Source of the DNA: a cyanobacterium PCC 7702
GTDB lineage: Bacteria; Cyanobacteriota; Cyanobacteriia; Cyanobacteriales; Nostocaceae
DNA length: 64,000 nucleotides
Direction: 5' to 3'
Assembly: GCA_000332255.1 (NCBI GenBank)
Contig: KB235926.1
Coordinates: 4,378,537 to 4,442,536 of the forward strand
In this document: piece by piece, positions 16,483 to 24,542 of the stretch
Position numbering within the stretch: the first letter of the stretch is position 1
Layout of the letters: every line of letters starts with the position of its first letter
Translations under genes and position numbers: made by a program
The notes under the pieces: generated by a model
Told to the model about the DNA's origin: nothing
Databases searched by the model: none
The model's input: only the letters and a program-made list of their open reading frames with translations

Positions 16483-16495
16483 AGGAACGGGGCTT

Positions 16496-16836
16496 GCATC
16501 TGGGTTTTCTCCTGTTTGCAATGTCACCACCAAAGAACGAGAATTGGGATTGTGGTGTTTTTGCCATCTTTCTACTAATTCGTTTGCTCTTTGACACAGA
16601 CTGTTTGCTAGAGTCCTCAGCGGAACGATGTAGAGCAATTTGTTTGGGAAATCGAGGTTCAGAGTTTTAGCAAACAGGAAAGGAGCGATCGCTGTTTCTG
16701 TTTTGCCTGAACCTGTTGGTGCTCTCAGCAATACGTTTTGTCGATGCAATAATTTCCCAATGGTTTCCCGTTGGAAACCGCGAGGAGGGAAAGTGGTAAG
16801 CTCTTTAAAAAGGCGATCGATCTGAGAAGTCACCAT
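16496..16836 (-). pseudogene. cas3: Truncated cas3 helicase, N-terminal ~115 residues
   Basis: ATG at 16836 begins VTSQIDRLFKELTTFPPRGF, followed by the Cas3 Q-motif (FQRETIGKLL), Walker A (LRAPTGSGKTETA, ~residues 37-49) and motif Ia (YIVPLRTLANSLCQRANEL). Homology ends at TLQTGENPDA, exactly where the IS605-type hairpin begins; the following residues of the open frame are IS-derived. All of helicase motifs II-VI and any HD domain are missing. It matches CRISPR-associated DExH helicases of type I systems. The subtype cannot be fixed; I-D is common in cyanobacteria. No other cas gene is present. Confidence 0.8.
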
Positions 16837-16931
16837 CGGTATTAGTTTTACAGTTAACTAATCCAAGTAAAATTTGTGTATGATTATAGCTGCATTTCTC
16901 GGTGTTTGTACTAATAAAACAGCAGATGAAC

Positions 16932-17387
16932 TTAGGGAGCGCTCAGTTGCTGTACAGTCTCTCGCACATTTGCTAAACAACAACTTCCCTGGGGATTGTT
17001 CACTTCACAACCACAGCGTTTAGCCTGAATGTGAGTTGTGATAGAAGCAATTTCAGTACTTGTACCAGTTTGTTCAATTTCTTCTCGAATGCGTTGACGA
17101 CTCCAGTCAAAGCAGTAGCAAACCGGAACCTCGACATCGAAACTTTTTTGAAAGACAGGAATTTTTAGATCTGCAGTCGTAAATATTTGACCGGTATTAG
17201 AGAAGTAAACTACCGAACAAGTAGAACTTGGACAAAACGTATAGGTGCTTTTAGGATCTAACTTCTCCGGTGCTGCTCCTCTCAACAAGCTTTTTAACGT
17301 TATCAACTTTACGGGTTTTCCTTTTGTCTTGTCCACTGGACAAATGCGCTCTTGGGTGGTTTGACTTGAATGGCAACATTGACTCAT
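16932..17387 (-). CDS. CopZ-like iron-sulfur metallochaperone
   Basis: This 151-residue Cys-rich protein resembles the N-terminal domain family of Archaeoglobus CopZ (zinc site plus [2Fe-2S] cluster). It has an N-terminal CC and ICPVDKTKGKPVKLITLKSLL, the zinc-ribbon-like TYTFCPSSTCSVVYF, then VCYCFDWSRQRI and a BFD-like C-terminal cluster (RCGCEVNNPQGSCC). It lacks the classical MXCXXC heavy-metal domain. It lies 28 bases downstream of merF in the same orientation, so the two form a small metal-handling operon. In such cassettes the chaperone probably receives Hg or Cu; the metal is inferred from context. Confidence 0.8.
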   Translation of the reverse strand: MSQCCHSSQTTQERICPVDKTKGKPVKLITLKSLLRGAAPEKLDPKSTYTFCPSSTCSVVYFSNTGQIFTTADLKIPVFQKSFDVEVPVCYCFDWSRQRIREEIEQTGTSTEIASITTHIQAKRCGCEVNNPQGSCCLANVRETVQQLSAP

Positions 17388-17415
17388 AATTGCAGGCTAA
17401 CCTCAAAAAATTTTT

Positions 17416-17637
17416 CTAGCGATCGCGATGACAACAATAACGGCGATAACGTTGGTAAGAGATGATGCTAAAGACTATCATGACCGCTAGGGCTGGAAGC
17501 AAGACATAATCTAGATAGCCAACCAAGGCACCCAACCCCAATGCTGTCAGTGTCATTGCTAAAATTGGTGTAGCACAGCATACCGCTATCAATACCGTGG
17601 CGGAAATACTTGCCTGCAGGACCGTCTTTGGTTTCAT
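17416..17637 (-). CDS. merF: MerF-type mercury transport membrane protein
   Basis: The preferred ATG is at 17637, with GGAG eight to ten bases upstream; a start at 17658 would add seven residues. The 73-residue protein has two membrane helices. The first contains the metal-binding vicinal cysteines (VLIAVCCATPILA) and the second reads LGALVGYLDYVLLPALAVMI, closely resembling MerF. The C-terminal CC pair (RYCCHRDR) is the second metal site. MerF carries Hg(II) into the cytoplasm for reduction, but no merA reductase is in the window. It is followed by the CopZ-like gene. Confidence 0.88.
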   Translation of the reverse strand: MKPKTVLQASISATVLIAVCCATPILAMTLTALGLGALVGYLDYVLLPALAVMIVFSIISYQRYRRYCCHRDR

Positions 17638-17732
17638 GTTAATCTTCTCCAAATGCACAATACAGCGAGTGGTTGAGTCGTAATGGCTTCGTCAGTTCGC
17701 TGTAGAAAGTTGGCAACTGAGAAATCCTTTAT

Positions 17733-17767
17733 GTAGACGCGCGCAGAACGGCTTCTCTACGAGAAGC
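17733..17767 (+). repeat. Family A repeat in the merF leader
   Basis: GTAGACGCGCGCAGAACGGC, ending in the perfect hairpin GCTTCTCTACGAGAAGC (17751-17767). It lies between the MerR-type promoter and merF, so it would be transcribed in the 5' leader. Confidence 0.8.
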
Positions 17768-17827
17768 TATTGGTGATAGTTCACCAAAATGCAGCATAGC
17801 CGTAAATTAACAACTCAACTATGCCTA

Positions 17828-17858
17828 CTGTAAGTCCTATACCGATGTATAAGGTCAA
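17828..17858 (-). promoter_or_regulatory. MerR-family type promoter/operator upstream of merF
   Basis: On the minus strand it reads TTGACC (-35, 17858-17853), a 19-base spacer and TTACAG (-10, 17833-17828). The spacer is almost filled by the dyad CCTTATAC-ATC-GGTATAGG (17854-17836). An over-long 19-20 base spacer with a central dyad is the hallmark of promoters untwisted by MerR-family activators. The element sits ~190 bases upstream of merF. No merR gene is adjacent. Confidence 0.75.
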
Positions 17859-18026
17859 GGGTGCACAAATAGTTTCTTAACAGGGATTATGCTTTCTCCC
17901 CAAAAAGGTACAAATGCTGTAGAAATTATGCCTGTTTACATCTACGGCGTTCGCAAAGAGGATGTTGAAAAAAATTACTTATTGCCCCCGATAATTTTCA
18001 GACATCCTCAATGCTTGTGAAGTCTT

Positions 18027-18977
18027 TTAGTGTTTTTGTTTTTGCTCTTGGATTAAAGCTTGAAAGCGTTCATCAGAGCGAATTGTATCAAAGTCTGAGT
18101 TATTTGCTGCTATTGGCAGGTATGTTTCGGGACTGAGGTCTATTGCTTTTTGCAAGTTTTCAATTGCTGCTGCGATATTTTTTTGTAAGGTGTAACAGCG
18201 AGCTTTGTTGTACCAAACAAGGGGATCGTTGGGTTGCAGTTGAGCAGCTTGATTGTAGTTGTTCATTGCGTCTTCGTAATGCCCTAATTTTTCCCAGGAC
18301 ATGCCTCGGTTAAGCAGAGCTTTATAATGGTTGGGTTGAATTGCTAAGACGCGATCGAAGCTGGCGATCGCCTTGTGATAGCGTCCCCACTCATTTAACG
18401 TAACGCCGCGGTTATGCCAAGCCATAACGTTATCAACGTAGAACTCAATGGCGCGGTCGTAGCTGTTGAGAGCTTCCTCATAACGCTTGAGGTGTCTGAG
18501 GGCGTTACCTTTGTTGTTCCAGGCCCAATAAGCATCTGGTTGTAGTTTTAAGGTGCGCTCAAAGCTAGCGATCGCCTTTTCATAAAGTCCCAGATCGCAC
18601 AAGGTAAGACCGCGATTGTGCCAAATGGTGGCGACGTTGGGGTTAAATTCTATGGCACGATCGAAGTTGTTCAAGGCATCTAGGTGGCGTTCTAACTTTC
18701 CTAGAGCTATGGCCCGGTTGTGCCAAACCCAACAGTCATCGATGCGTAATTTTAATATTTCGTCAAAACAAGCGATTGCTTCTTGGTGACGTCCCAAGCA
18801 ACCAAGGGCAAAGCCTTTTTGAAATAAAGCTTCTGGGTAATCTGGCTTGCATTTGAGTGCTTTATCAAAGCTGGCGATCGCCGCTTCAAACTTTTGGACA
18901 TTATTCCTTCGCAGTCCTTGCTGGAAAAAAAATTCTGCTTCCAAATTGAGAGCGAGTTTAAAGCAGTTTGGCATCAT
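18027..18977 (-). CDS. TPR-repeat protein
   Basis: This 316-residue protein is built of about eight tandem 34-residue tetratricopeptide repeats from residue ~15 to ~285, each with the W-hN-G/A-Y-A-P pattern (for example VWHNRAIALGKLERHLDALN and AWNNKGNALRHLKRYEEALN). No signal peptide, membrane segment or fused catalytic domain is visible. TPR arrays are protein-interaction scaffolds; the partner is unknown. It is monocistronic on the minus strand, with HIP1 sites inside the repeats. Confidence 0.92.
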   Translation of the reverse strand: MMPNCFKLALNLEAEFFFQQGLRRNNVQKFEAAIASFDKALKCKPDYPEALFQKGFALGCLGRHQEAIACFDEILKLRIDDCWVWHNRAIALGKLERHLDALNNFDRAIEFNPNVATIWHNRGLTLCDLGLYEKAIASFERTLKLQPDAYWAWNNKGNALRHLKRYEEALNSYDRAIEFYVDNVMAWHNRGVTLNEWGRYHKAIASFDRVLAIQPNHYKALLNRGMSWEKLGHYEDAMNNYNQAAQLQPNDPLVWYNKARCYTLQKNIAAAIENLQKAIDLSPETYLPIAANNSDFDTIRSDERFQALIQEQKQKH

Positions 18978-19259
18978 ACCTTGGGATGAACTTTACTTTT
19001 CCAATTCCCAAAACAATAACATAACTTCATAGCCAAATTCCTAACTAATTGTAATTTCCAATCAAAAATCTTTCTTGAGGCAGTTGCTAAAATGCACAAA
19101 ATATCTTCCTCAGCTTAGCAGGTGCAGGAAAAACTTTCCTTGACTTTCATCGCACTTTTTCCGGTTTGATGTTTTTTAAAATACTTAAAAAATGCCATTT
19201 ACTAAGCATTTATACGTAAAAAGGCGAAGATAAAAAATGTAGCGATCGCTAACTAACTG

Positions 19260-21797
19260 TTAATTGAAAATCGAACCACGAGTCACGCCTAACTTATTTT
19301 GCAGTTTCAAGTGGCGCCACAACTGAGAACCTGTAATTTTGCCCTGCAGTAGTTGCTGGTAGTAATGTATCGTTTGATTCACTTGGGCGGGAGTTTCATT
19401 TAAAAACTCTATGCGGAAGTGGCGCAATCCGAGATCTAGCAAACGCTGTACGTATTCTGCTCCGGTTTGGGCTGTGCCGTTAAAGACCGTATTTCGACAA
19501 CCAGCATCTGCAGAAACGACGTGTTCTGTACCGACGCGGTCTTTGAGTTTGATTTCGTGTTTTTCACAGGGTCGTCCGCAGTTGCGAAAATCTGTTCCCG
19601 TGGATAGAAAAGCGCAAAATACGCAATGTTCCATATGAAACATCGGCATATGTTGGTGAATCGTCACCTCAAACCAATGGGGATGAGAGCTTTTGAGCAA
19701 GTCTTGCAGTTGAGCTATATTCAAGTCGTAGGATGCTGTAAGGCGTTCTAAGCCAAAGTGATTTTTAAACAAATCAGCGGTGAGGGGATTAGCAACATTG
19801 AGAGAAAAATCTCCTATGCAACGGTCTTTGGCGAAGAACTGCAAGTGGTCGTAATTTCGTACTAAATACCCATCTGCATTGCAGGAGCGCACCTGTTGCA
19901 AAATCCAATTTTCTCCTGGTTTGGTAATGCGGGGAGGTGCTACCCAGATTGTAGGCGAAGATGAAGAATTTTGTTTTTCTCGTACCAATTGCACTGCCTG
20001 GCGGTACTTAAGGGGATCTTCAAATTCACAGTAAATTGTTTCGATACTTGTTTGCAGTACTGCTTGAAGTTGTTGGAGGTTGCGTACCAAAACTATGACA
20101 CAGGGGGAACTAGAAACATCAAAACATGGGGAGCAAACAAGTAAATCTGAAAGACAAGCATTGGGATTTATTTTCCAGCGTTGGGGTTGACTTCGTAATT
20201 GTTCTAGTTGGGTAACAATTTCTCGCCGTATTCGGTTCAACTCGCTAATAGGCAACATTACACTTCCATGCAAGTGATTTGACAAGTCGCTCAAATAAAA
20301 AGGAGTATTCCCGAGACGGCCAAATTGTTGTTGCAAAGTTTCTCGTGTTAGGGGTTTAGTGCGAGCTGGTGCTAGTGGCATTGAGGATTGTATCTGAACT
20401 AGGCGGCCAATTTCATCACGGGCGATGGCAGTTAAATTTTGTCCTGCTTCCCCATACACTTGAATTTGAATCGGACGTTGAAATTTTGGTGTACCGCTGC
20501 TAAAACTTTGACGTAATTGCTGTTCGAGCAAGCGATCGCTGGTTTTCCAAACCTTATTGCCCACGTGGACGCGTCGCCAATTCAGATCGCGCCGTCCAAA
20601 TTTCAATACTACTTCCTTACCTTTAACTTCTACTGCATGTACAAATCCACCTTCTTCTTTGGCTTCGGGATTTCCGCAGTCAAAAACTACACCGTCTCCT
20701 GGCTTGACCGGCGCCTTTGCCAGCAGGGTGACTTGGTTGTTTTTAATCTGAATTACCTCTCCCAGGTAGACACCGCGTTTTTTACCAAAACGAGCGTGAA
20801 CTAATTCTTGATTGTTAATTCCACGTAGCCATCCAGTATAAAGTCCTCTAGAAAAAGCCATTTCTAAGTTGTAACGTTCTTGAGAAAAGGCGGCTTGTTC
20901 GTGCTGTTTTCCTAGGTCTTGACTGTTGTGGCTTTGTTCTATGATTCGATCGAGTGCTTGCCGATAAACGCGGGTAACATTGGCGACATATTCTGGAGAT
21001 TTCAACCGTCCTTCAATCTTGAGACTGCTCAGTCCGGATGCAACCAACTCGGGTAAAACATCTAATCCTGCCAAATCTTGCGGACTGAGGAGATATTTTT
21101 TATCTCCCAAGTTTACAGTTTTGCCGTCTACAATTAATTCGTATGGCATCCGACAAGCTTGGGCGCACTCGCCTCGGTTAGCGGAACGTCCTCCCAAAGC
21201 TTCGCTTGTCAGACACTGACCAGAATAAGCAACGCATAGTGCTCCGTGAACAAAAACTTCTAAAGGAAGGGATATTCCCCTACATGCCAATTGGCTTTGG
21301 ATCTTGTTAATTTCCTTTAAAGAGCACTCCCGGGCAAGAACTACTAAATTACACCCTATTGACCGAGCAAATTCCACGCCAGCAGCGGAAGTTATTGTCA
21401 TTTGAGTAGAGGCGTGAATGGGAAAATCAGGAGAAATGTGACGTATGAGGCGACAAATGCCAATATCCTGAACTATAACTGCATCTGCGCCTGCGGCGAT
21501 CGCTGTACGAATGTATTGTTCTGCTTGTGTTAGTTCTCGGGGGAAAATAAGGGTATTGAGGGTGACGTAACCTTTGACGCCGCGACGGTGCAGATACTGC
21601 ATTAATTCTGGCAAGTCTGCTTCGGTAAAATTTTCTGCCCGCATGCGAGCGTTGAATCTCTCTAAGCCGAAGTAAATTGCGTCTGCGCCGTTTTCTACGG
21701 CTGCTTTGGCGCATTCCCAATTACCTGCGGGAGCAAGGAGCTCGGGGCGTTTTAACGCGGATGCAGTGGTTTCGGTAAATTGGAAATCGGCTTTCAT
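19260..21797 (-). CDS. U32-family peptidase-like protein (RlhA/YhbU superfamily)
   Basis: ATG 21797 is the natural start, just before the conserved RPELLAPAGNWE; an upstream TTG would extend it by 17 residues. The ~845-residue protein has the U32 domain (residues ~15-310) with the signature EVFVHGALCVAYSGQC and the Cys cluster NRGECAQACRMPY. A DUF3656-type middle domain and a C-terminal domain with a further Cys cluster (MEHCVFCAFL, NCGRPCEKH) follow. Many U32 proteins are not peptidases: E. coli RlhA hydroxylates 23S rRNA C2501 using an iron-sulfur centre. The architecture here fits that long subgroup better than a collagenase. Confidence 0.9.
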   Translation of the reverse strand: MKADFQFTETTASALKRPELLAPAGNWECAKAAVENGADAIYFGLERFNARMRAENFTEADLPELMQYLHRRGVKGYVTLNTLIFPRELTQAEQYIRTAIAAGADAVIVQDIGICRLIRHISPDFPIHASTQMTITSAAGVEFARSIGCNLVVLARECSLKEINKIQSQLACRGISLPLEVFVHGALCVAYSGQCLTSEALGGRSANRGECAQACRMPYELIVDGKTVNLGDKKYLLSPQDLAGLDVLPELVASGLSSLKIEGRLKSPEYVANVTRVYRQALDRIIEQSHNSQDLGKQHEQAAFSQERYNLEMAFSRGLYTGWLRGINNQELVHARFGKKRGVYLGEVIQIKNNQVTLLAKAPVKPGDGVVFDCGNPEAKEEGGFVHAVEVKGKEVVLKFGRRDLNWRRVHVGNKVWKTSDRLLEQQLRQSFSSGTPKFQRPIQIQVYGEAGQNLTAIARDEIGRLVQIQSSMPLAPARTKPLTRETLQQQFGRLGNTPFYLSDLSNHLHGSVMLPISELNRIRREIVTQLEQLRSQPQRWKINPNACLSDLLVCSPCFDVSSSPCVIVLVRNLQQLQAVLQTSIETIYCEFEDPLKYRQAVQLVREKQNSSSSPTIWVAPPRITKPGENWILQQVRSCNADGYLVRNYDHLQFFAKDRCIGDFSLNVANPLTADLFKNHFGLERLTASYDLNIAQLQDLLKSSHPHWFEVTIHQHMPMFHMEHCVFCAFLSTGTDFRNCGRPCEKHEIKLKDRVGTEHVVSADAGCRNTVFNGTAQTGAEYVQRLLDLGLRHFRIEFLNETPAQVNQTIHYYQQLLQGKITGSQLWRHLKLQNKLGVTRGSIFN

Positions 21798-21872
21798 TGT
21801 TACTCGGGCAAGGTAGTTGTCACCAAGAGTAATTGTATCTTGACACAAAATTGCAGCGAGGATTTATTCTGA

Positions 21873-22814
21873 TTAATTACTTGTGTTTTGAAACATGGGC
21901 GTGCTCAAATAACGTTCTCCAAAGGAAGGTTGAATCATAACGATTAATCGACCGGCGTTTTCGGGACGTTTTGCTACTTGCACGGCTGCGCATAAATTTG
22001 CACCGGAGGATATACCAGATAGCAAACCTTCTTCTTTTGCTAAACGCCGCCCAAAGGCCATTGCTTCTTCATCGCTGACTGTTATCACTTCATCTATTAA
22101 ATCCATCCGCAAAACTGGCGGCACAAATCCAGCGCCAATGCCTTGAATTTTATGGGGACCTGGTGGCCCACCAGAAAGGACAGAACTGTTTTTGGGTTCG
22201 ACTGCGATCGCCTGAAAGTTTGGCTTGCGTGGTTTGATTGCTTCAGCTATTCCGGTAATTGTTCCTCCGGTTCCAACTCCAGCGACAACGATATCCACTT
22301 TCCCGTCTGTATCTGTCCAAATTTCTGCAGCAGTATTTTCTCTGTGAGTTTTTGGGTTGGCTGGATTGCGAAATTGTTGCAGCATATAAGCGTTGGCGGT
22401 GTTTGCGACTATTTCTTCGGCTTTGCGAATCGCTCCTTGCATTCCCTCGCTTTGGGGTGTTAGTTCTAACGTTGCGCCATAGGCTTTCAGCATGGCCCTT
22501 CTTTCTAAGCTCATGTTTTCAGGCATAGTTAAAATCAGGGAATAGCCGCGCGCTGCTGCTACCATTGCTAGTGCAATTCCCGTGTTACCAGATGTTGGCT
22601 CAACTAAAATACTTTTTCCTGGCTCTACTAACCCAGCTTTTTGCGCTGCTTCCAGCATAGCGATCGCGATGCGGTCTTTTACCGAAGCAGCTGGATTCAT
22701 TCCTTCTAGTTTGACAACTATTCTGGCCACGCACCCCTCTGCTTGGGGAATTTTATTTAGTTGCACCAAAGGAGTTTTTCCAATTAGTTGGCCAATATCA
22801 CGAGCAATTCGCAT
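21873..22814 (-). CDS. cysK: Cysteine synthase A (O-acetylserine sulfhydrylase)
   Basis: A PLP enzyme converting O-acetylserine and sulfide to cysteine. The 313-residue length is normal. Visible features are the PLP lysine in [11 protein letters not shown] (~residue 46), the substrate loop PTSGNTGIA, the phosphate-binding GTGGTITG and the C-terminal [12 protein letters not shown] six bases upstream supports ATG 22814. It lies ~75 bases upstream of the U32 gene on the same strand, so co-transcription is possible. No regulatory site is recognised in the 659 bp upstream. Confidence 0.96.
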   Translation of the reverse strand: MRIARDIGQLIGKTPLVQLNKIPQAEGCVARIVVKLEGMNPAASVKDRIAIAMLEAAQKAGLVEPGKSILVEPTSGNTGIALAMVAAARGYSLILTMPENMSLERRAMLKAYGATLELTPQSEGMQGAIRKAEEIVANTANAYMLQQFRNPANPKTHRENTAAEIWTDTDGKVDIVVAGVGTGGTITGIAEAIKPRKPNFQAIAVEPKNSSVLSGGPPGPHKIQGIGAGFVPPVLRMDLIDEVITVSDEEAMAFGRRLAKEEGLLSGISSGANLCAAVQVAKRPENAGRLIVMIQPSFGERYLSTPMFQNTSN

Positions 22815-23085
22815 TCATTAACTCCTAAAATCATAAATCTTACCCATTGTCTTAGTGATAATTTTTACAAGGGTATTTGATACAATATTAATTTTGTCTT
22901 TTCAGAATTATCCTCGGACGTGACAAATATTTTAATTGCTTGGATTCTAATTTTTTAGTATTTTTTGAACATTCCTGATGGTAAACTTTTGAAAATCTGT
23001 TTTGGATACAGAAATAAGGTTGTGGTGTCTCCATTGACCAAAGTTTATTTTCTGTTTGCACAATTTTTAATTGAGTACATTAATG

Positions 23086-23156
23086 CCAGTACCCTACCTG
23101 AAAAATGTGAGTACCCATACCCCAAAAATACTAGTACCCGTACCCCAAAAAAATTT
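23086..23156. repeat. Three imperfect ~23-bp tandem repeats
   Basis: The unit is AGTACCCNTACCCCAAAAAT with small differences (AGTACCCTACCTGAAAAAT, AGTACCCATACCCCAAAAAT and AGTACCCGTACCCCAAAAAA). It is similar in style to the short tandem repeats known from filamentous cyanobacteria. Confidence 0.7.
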
Positions 23157-23300
23157 TGGGAAGCTAGGTGATATCGAAGTTAGGGACTGCGAGTACAAAT
23201 TTAATTAATCTAATAATTCTTGATCCACTGCTGCCAAAACGTTCTCTTTTGCAGTTACTGCTATAAAACCTATAGGATTTACGCAGAGATTCCCCTCTAT

Positions 23301-23324
23301 CCCCCCCTACAAAAAAAGGGGGGG
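23301..23324. repeat. C7/G7 hairpin repeat
   Basis: CCCCCCC (23301-23307) and GGGGGGG (23318-23324) flank TACAAAAAAA. The surrounding CCCTCTATC and ACTTCTTAAG context resembles a dispersed cyanobacterial hairpin element. Confidence 0.5.
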
Positions 23325-23473
23325 ACTTCTTAAGCCCCAACGACAGCAAGGTAAGATAAACTTCGAGTTCTAGCTATCCCTAACAACGAATACGCTACGG
23401 CTTAACTTGCGGGTGTGCATACCTGAAATCATGTGTTCGCGGGGTGCATGCTACCTTGTAAAGGAGAGGCAAA

Positions 23474-23809
23474 ATGAAGCTAAAACTTTTAAAGTTTTTG
23501 ACAGTTAGTTTACTAACTTTAATAGTTCTTTTTCCAGAGGTATTAGTATGCAATGTAATTTGGGAAAAACATTTACAGCTAATAGAAATGCAGCGCGAGC
23601 TTTCGGAAGTTACAATTAGCATTTCTTCCCATCAAAATACTGGTATTCTAAAAGCTTTTCACTTGGGTAAGTGGTTATTTTTATTATTTCCTATTTGTTT
23701 GGGGATATTTATTTTTTTGTATGACAGGTACTTGGTTTATCGCGCTACAGTTTGGCAACAACGAGTAGATATGTTAGAAAAAATGTGGCACGAAAGTATG
23801 GAGCGGTAG
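23474..23809 (+). CDS. Hypothetical membrane protein with two spans, 111 aa
   Basis: AAGGAGA 8-14 bases upstream of ATG 23474 marks the start. Two hydrophobic segments (LLKFLTVSLLTLIVLFPEVLV and WLFLLFPICLGIFIFLYDRY) flank a ~45-residue loop with the helix QLIEMQRELSEVTISI. The C-terminal tail (QQRVDMLEKMWHES) is charged and helical. I do not recognise a family. It is first in a run of four small unknown genes on this strand, with 18 bases to the next. Confidence 0.65.
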   Translation: MKLKLLKFLTVSLLTLIVLFPEVLVCNVIWEKHLQLIEMQRELSEVTISISSHQNTGILKAFHLGKWLFLLFPICLGIFIFLYDRYLVYRATVWQQRVDMLEKMWHESMER

Positions 23810-23827
23810 TTAATTTGCAAGCAGACA

Positions 23828-24073
23828 ATGATTCTTACACAAGAACGCCAAAATCAATATTTTGATTTAATCGATCGCTTGCTCGGATGTCCTAACGGAC
23901 AAGAGCCAGAAATTTTGACAGCGCAACCAGAATTAATAGATGTTGGCTTGATCCAGACAATGCTGCAAGTAGCAATTGTGTTTGTACATCAAGGCAATGA
24001 AGAGGGAGCGAAGTTTTTAATTCACGTTGCTCGGGAATTATCTAAGGAATTAGGCTTGTATCCTCAGAATTAA
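23828..24073 (+). CDS. Small hypothetical helical protein, 81 aa
   Basis: The sequence (FDLIDRLLGCPNGQEPEIL, then LIDVGLIQTMLQVA) resembles the N-terminal helical segment that precedes TPR/CHAT domains in several large cyanobacterial proteins, here as a stand-alone gene. The C-terminal part (EGAKFLIHVARELSKELGL) is one amphipathic helix. There is no clear ribosome binding site. It is probably co-transcribed with the neighbours; function unknown. Confidence 0.65.
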   Translation: MILTQERQNQYFDLIDRLLGCPNGQEPEILTAQPELIDVGLIQTMLQVAIVFVHQGNEEGAKFLIHVARELSKELGLYPQN

Positions 24074-24099
24074 ACTCAAAAGTAAAAATAGGAGTAATA

Positions 24100-24411
24100 A
24101 TGCTGTTGACGGCAACTGATGCAGGACAAATTGCTTTAGAATTTCTTCTGGCTGAATGGAATATTTTCGAAGAATATAGAAATTGGTTTTTAATTGTTAG
24201 TTCTCGTCTTGTCGGTCAAAATTGGTACATAGTAGAATTAGCTGTTAAAGGATTTCCCGACCGATGGTTTATTCAAGTTTATGACACGGGAGAATGCGAT
24301 CCGAATTATACATTTATTTCGCCATTTTCTGGTGACAAAGAAGATGTTGATCTAGTTGGTATTCCCCATTTAATAGCAGAAGTTTTGGTGTCAGAACGTC
24401 GTATTAGGTAA
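24100..24411 (+). CDS. Small hypothetical protein, 103 aa
   Basis: AGGAG six bases before ATG 24100 supports the start. The protein begins LLTATDAGQIALEFLLAEWN and continues with a probable beta-sheet region (WYIVELAVKGFPDRWFIQVYDTG). The helix-then-sheet layout resembles small NTF2- or immunity-protein-like folds, but I cannot name a family. It is cytoplasmic by composition and third in the row of small genes after cysK. Confidence 0.65.
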   Translation: MLLTATDAGQIALEFLLAEWNIFEEYRNWFLIVSSRLVGQNWYIVELAVKGFPDRWFIQVYDTGECDPNYTFISPFSGDKEDVDLVGIPHLIAEVLVSERRIR

Positions 24412-24542
24412 GATAAAATTAGTGAAAATCTGAGAATTAAATATATGTTAAAATTTATTTGATTGCGATTTTTGTCTATATTTTATGACTGATGTATGCT
24501 ATATTGAAAATATCATCAACCCTACATAAATTAGATTTTGTC

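Larger units (their letters stand above)
15297..16495. mobile_element. Decayed IS200/IS605-family element (IS605-like layout)
   Basis: Divergent remnants of tnpB (minus) and tnpA (plus) lie back to back, as in IS605. The right end carries a subterminal hairpin (AAGCCC 16471-16476 with GGGCTT 16490-16495), and cas3 sequence begins immediately after it. The left end probably lies just after the PRC-gene stop at 15295, because tnpB-like tail sequence continues to about 15300. Both transposase genes are broken, so the element cannot move itself. Exact boundaries are inferred from where flanking coding homology stops. Confidence 0.75.
22815..23473. other. Intergenic region, 659 bp, repeat-rich
   Basis: It separates cysK (leftward) from the 23474 gene (rightward). 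It contains three imperfect GTACCC-rich repeats (23086-23156) and a G/C-run hairpin (23301-23324). A 68-codon frame at 22965-23171 overlaps those repeats and has no ribosome binding site. Promoters for both flanking genes should lie here. Confidence 0.55.

Noticed and set aside
21143-21170. TATGGCATCCGACAAGCTTG looked like another family B repeat
   Set aside because: It encodes the conserved QACRMPYEL block of U32 proteins and matches family B only in the first bases.
22965-23171. 68-codon frame downstream of a cysK-divergent region
   Set aside because: It runs through the GTACCC repeats and has no Shine-Dalgarno or recognisable protein.
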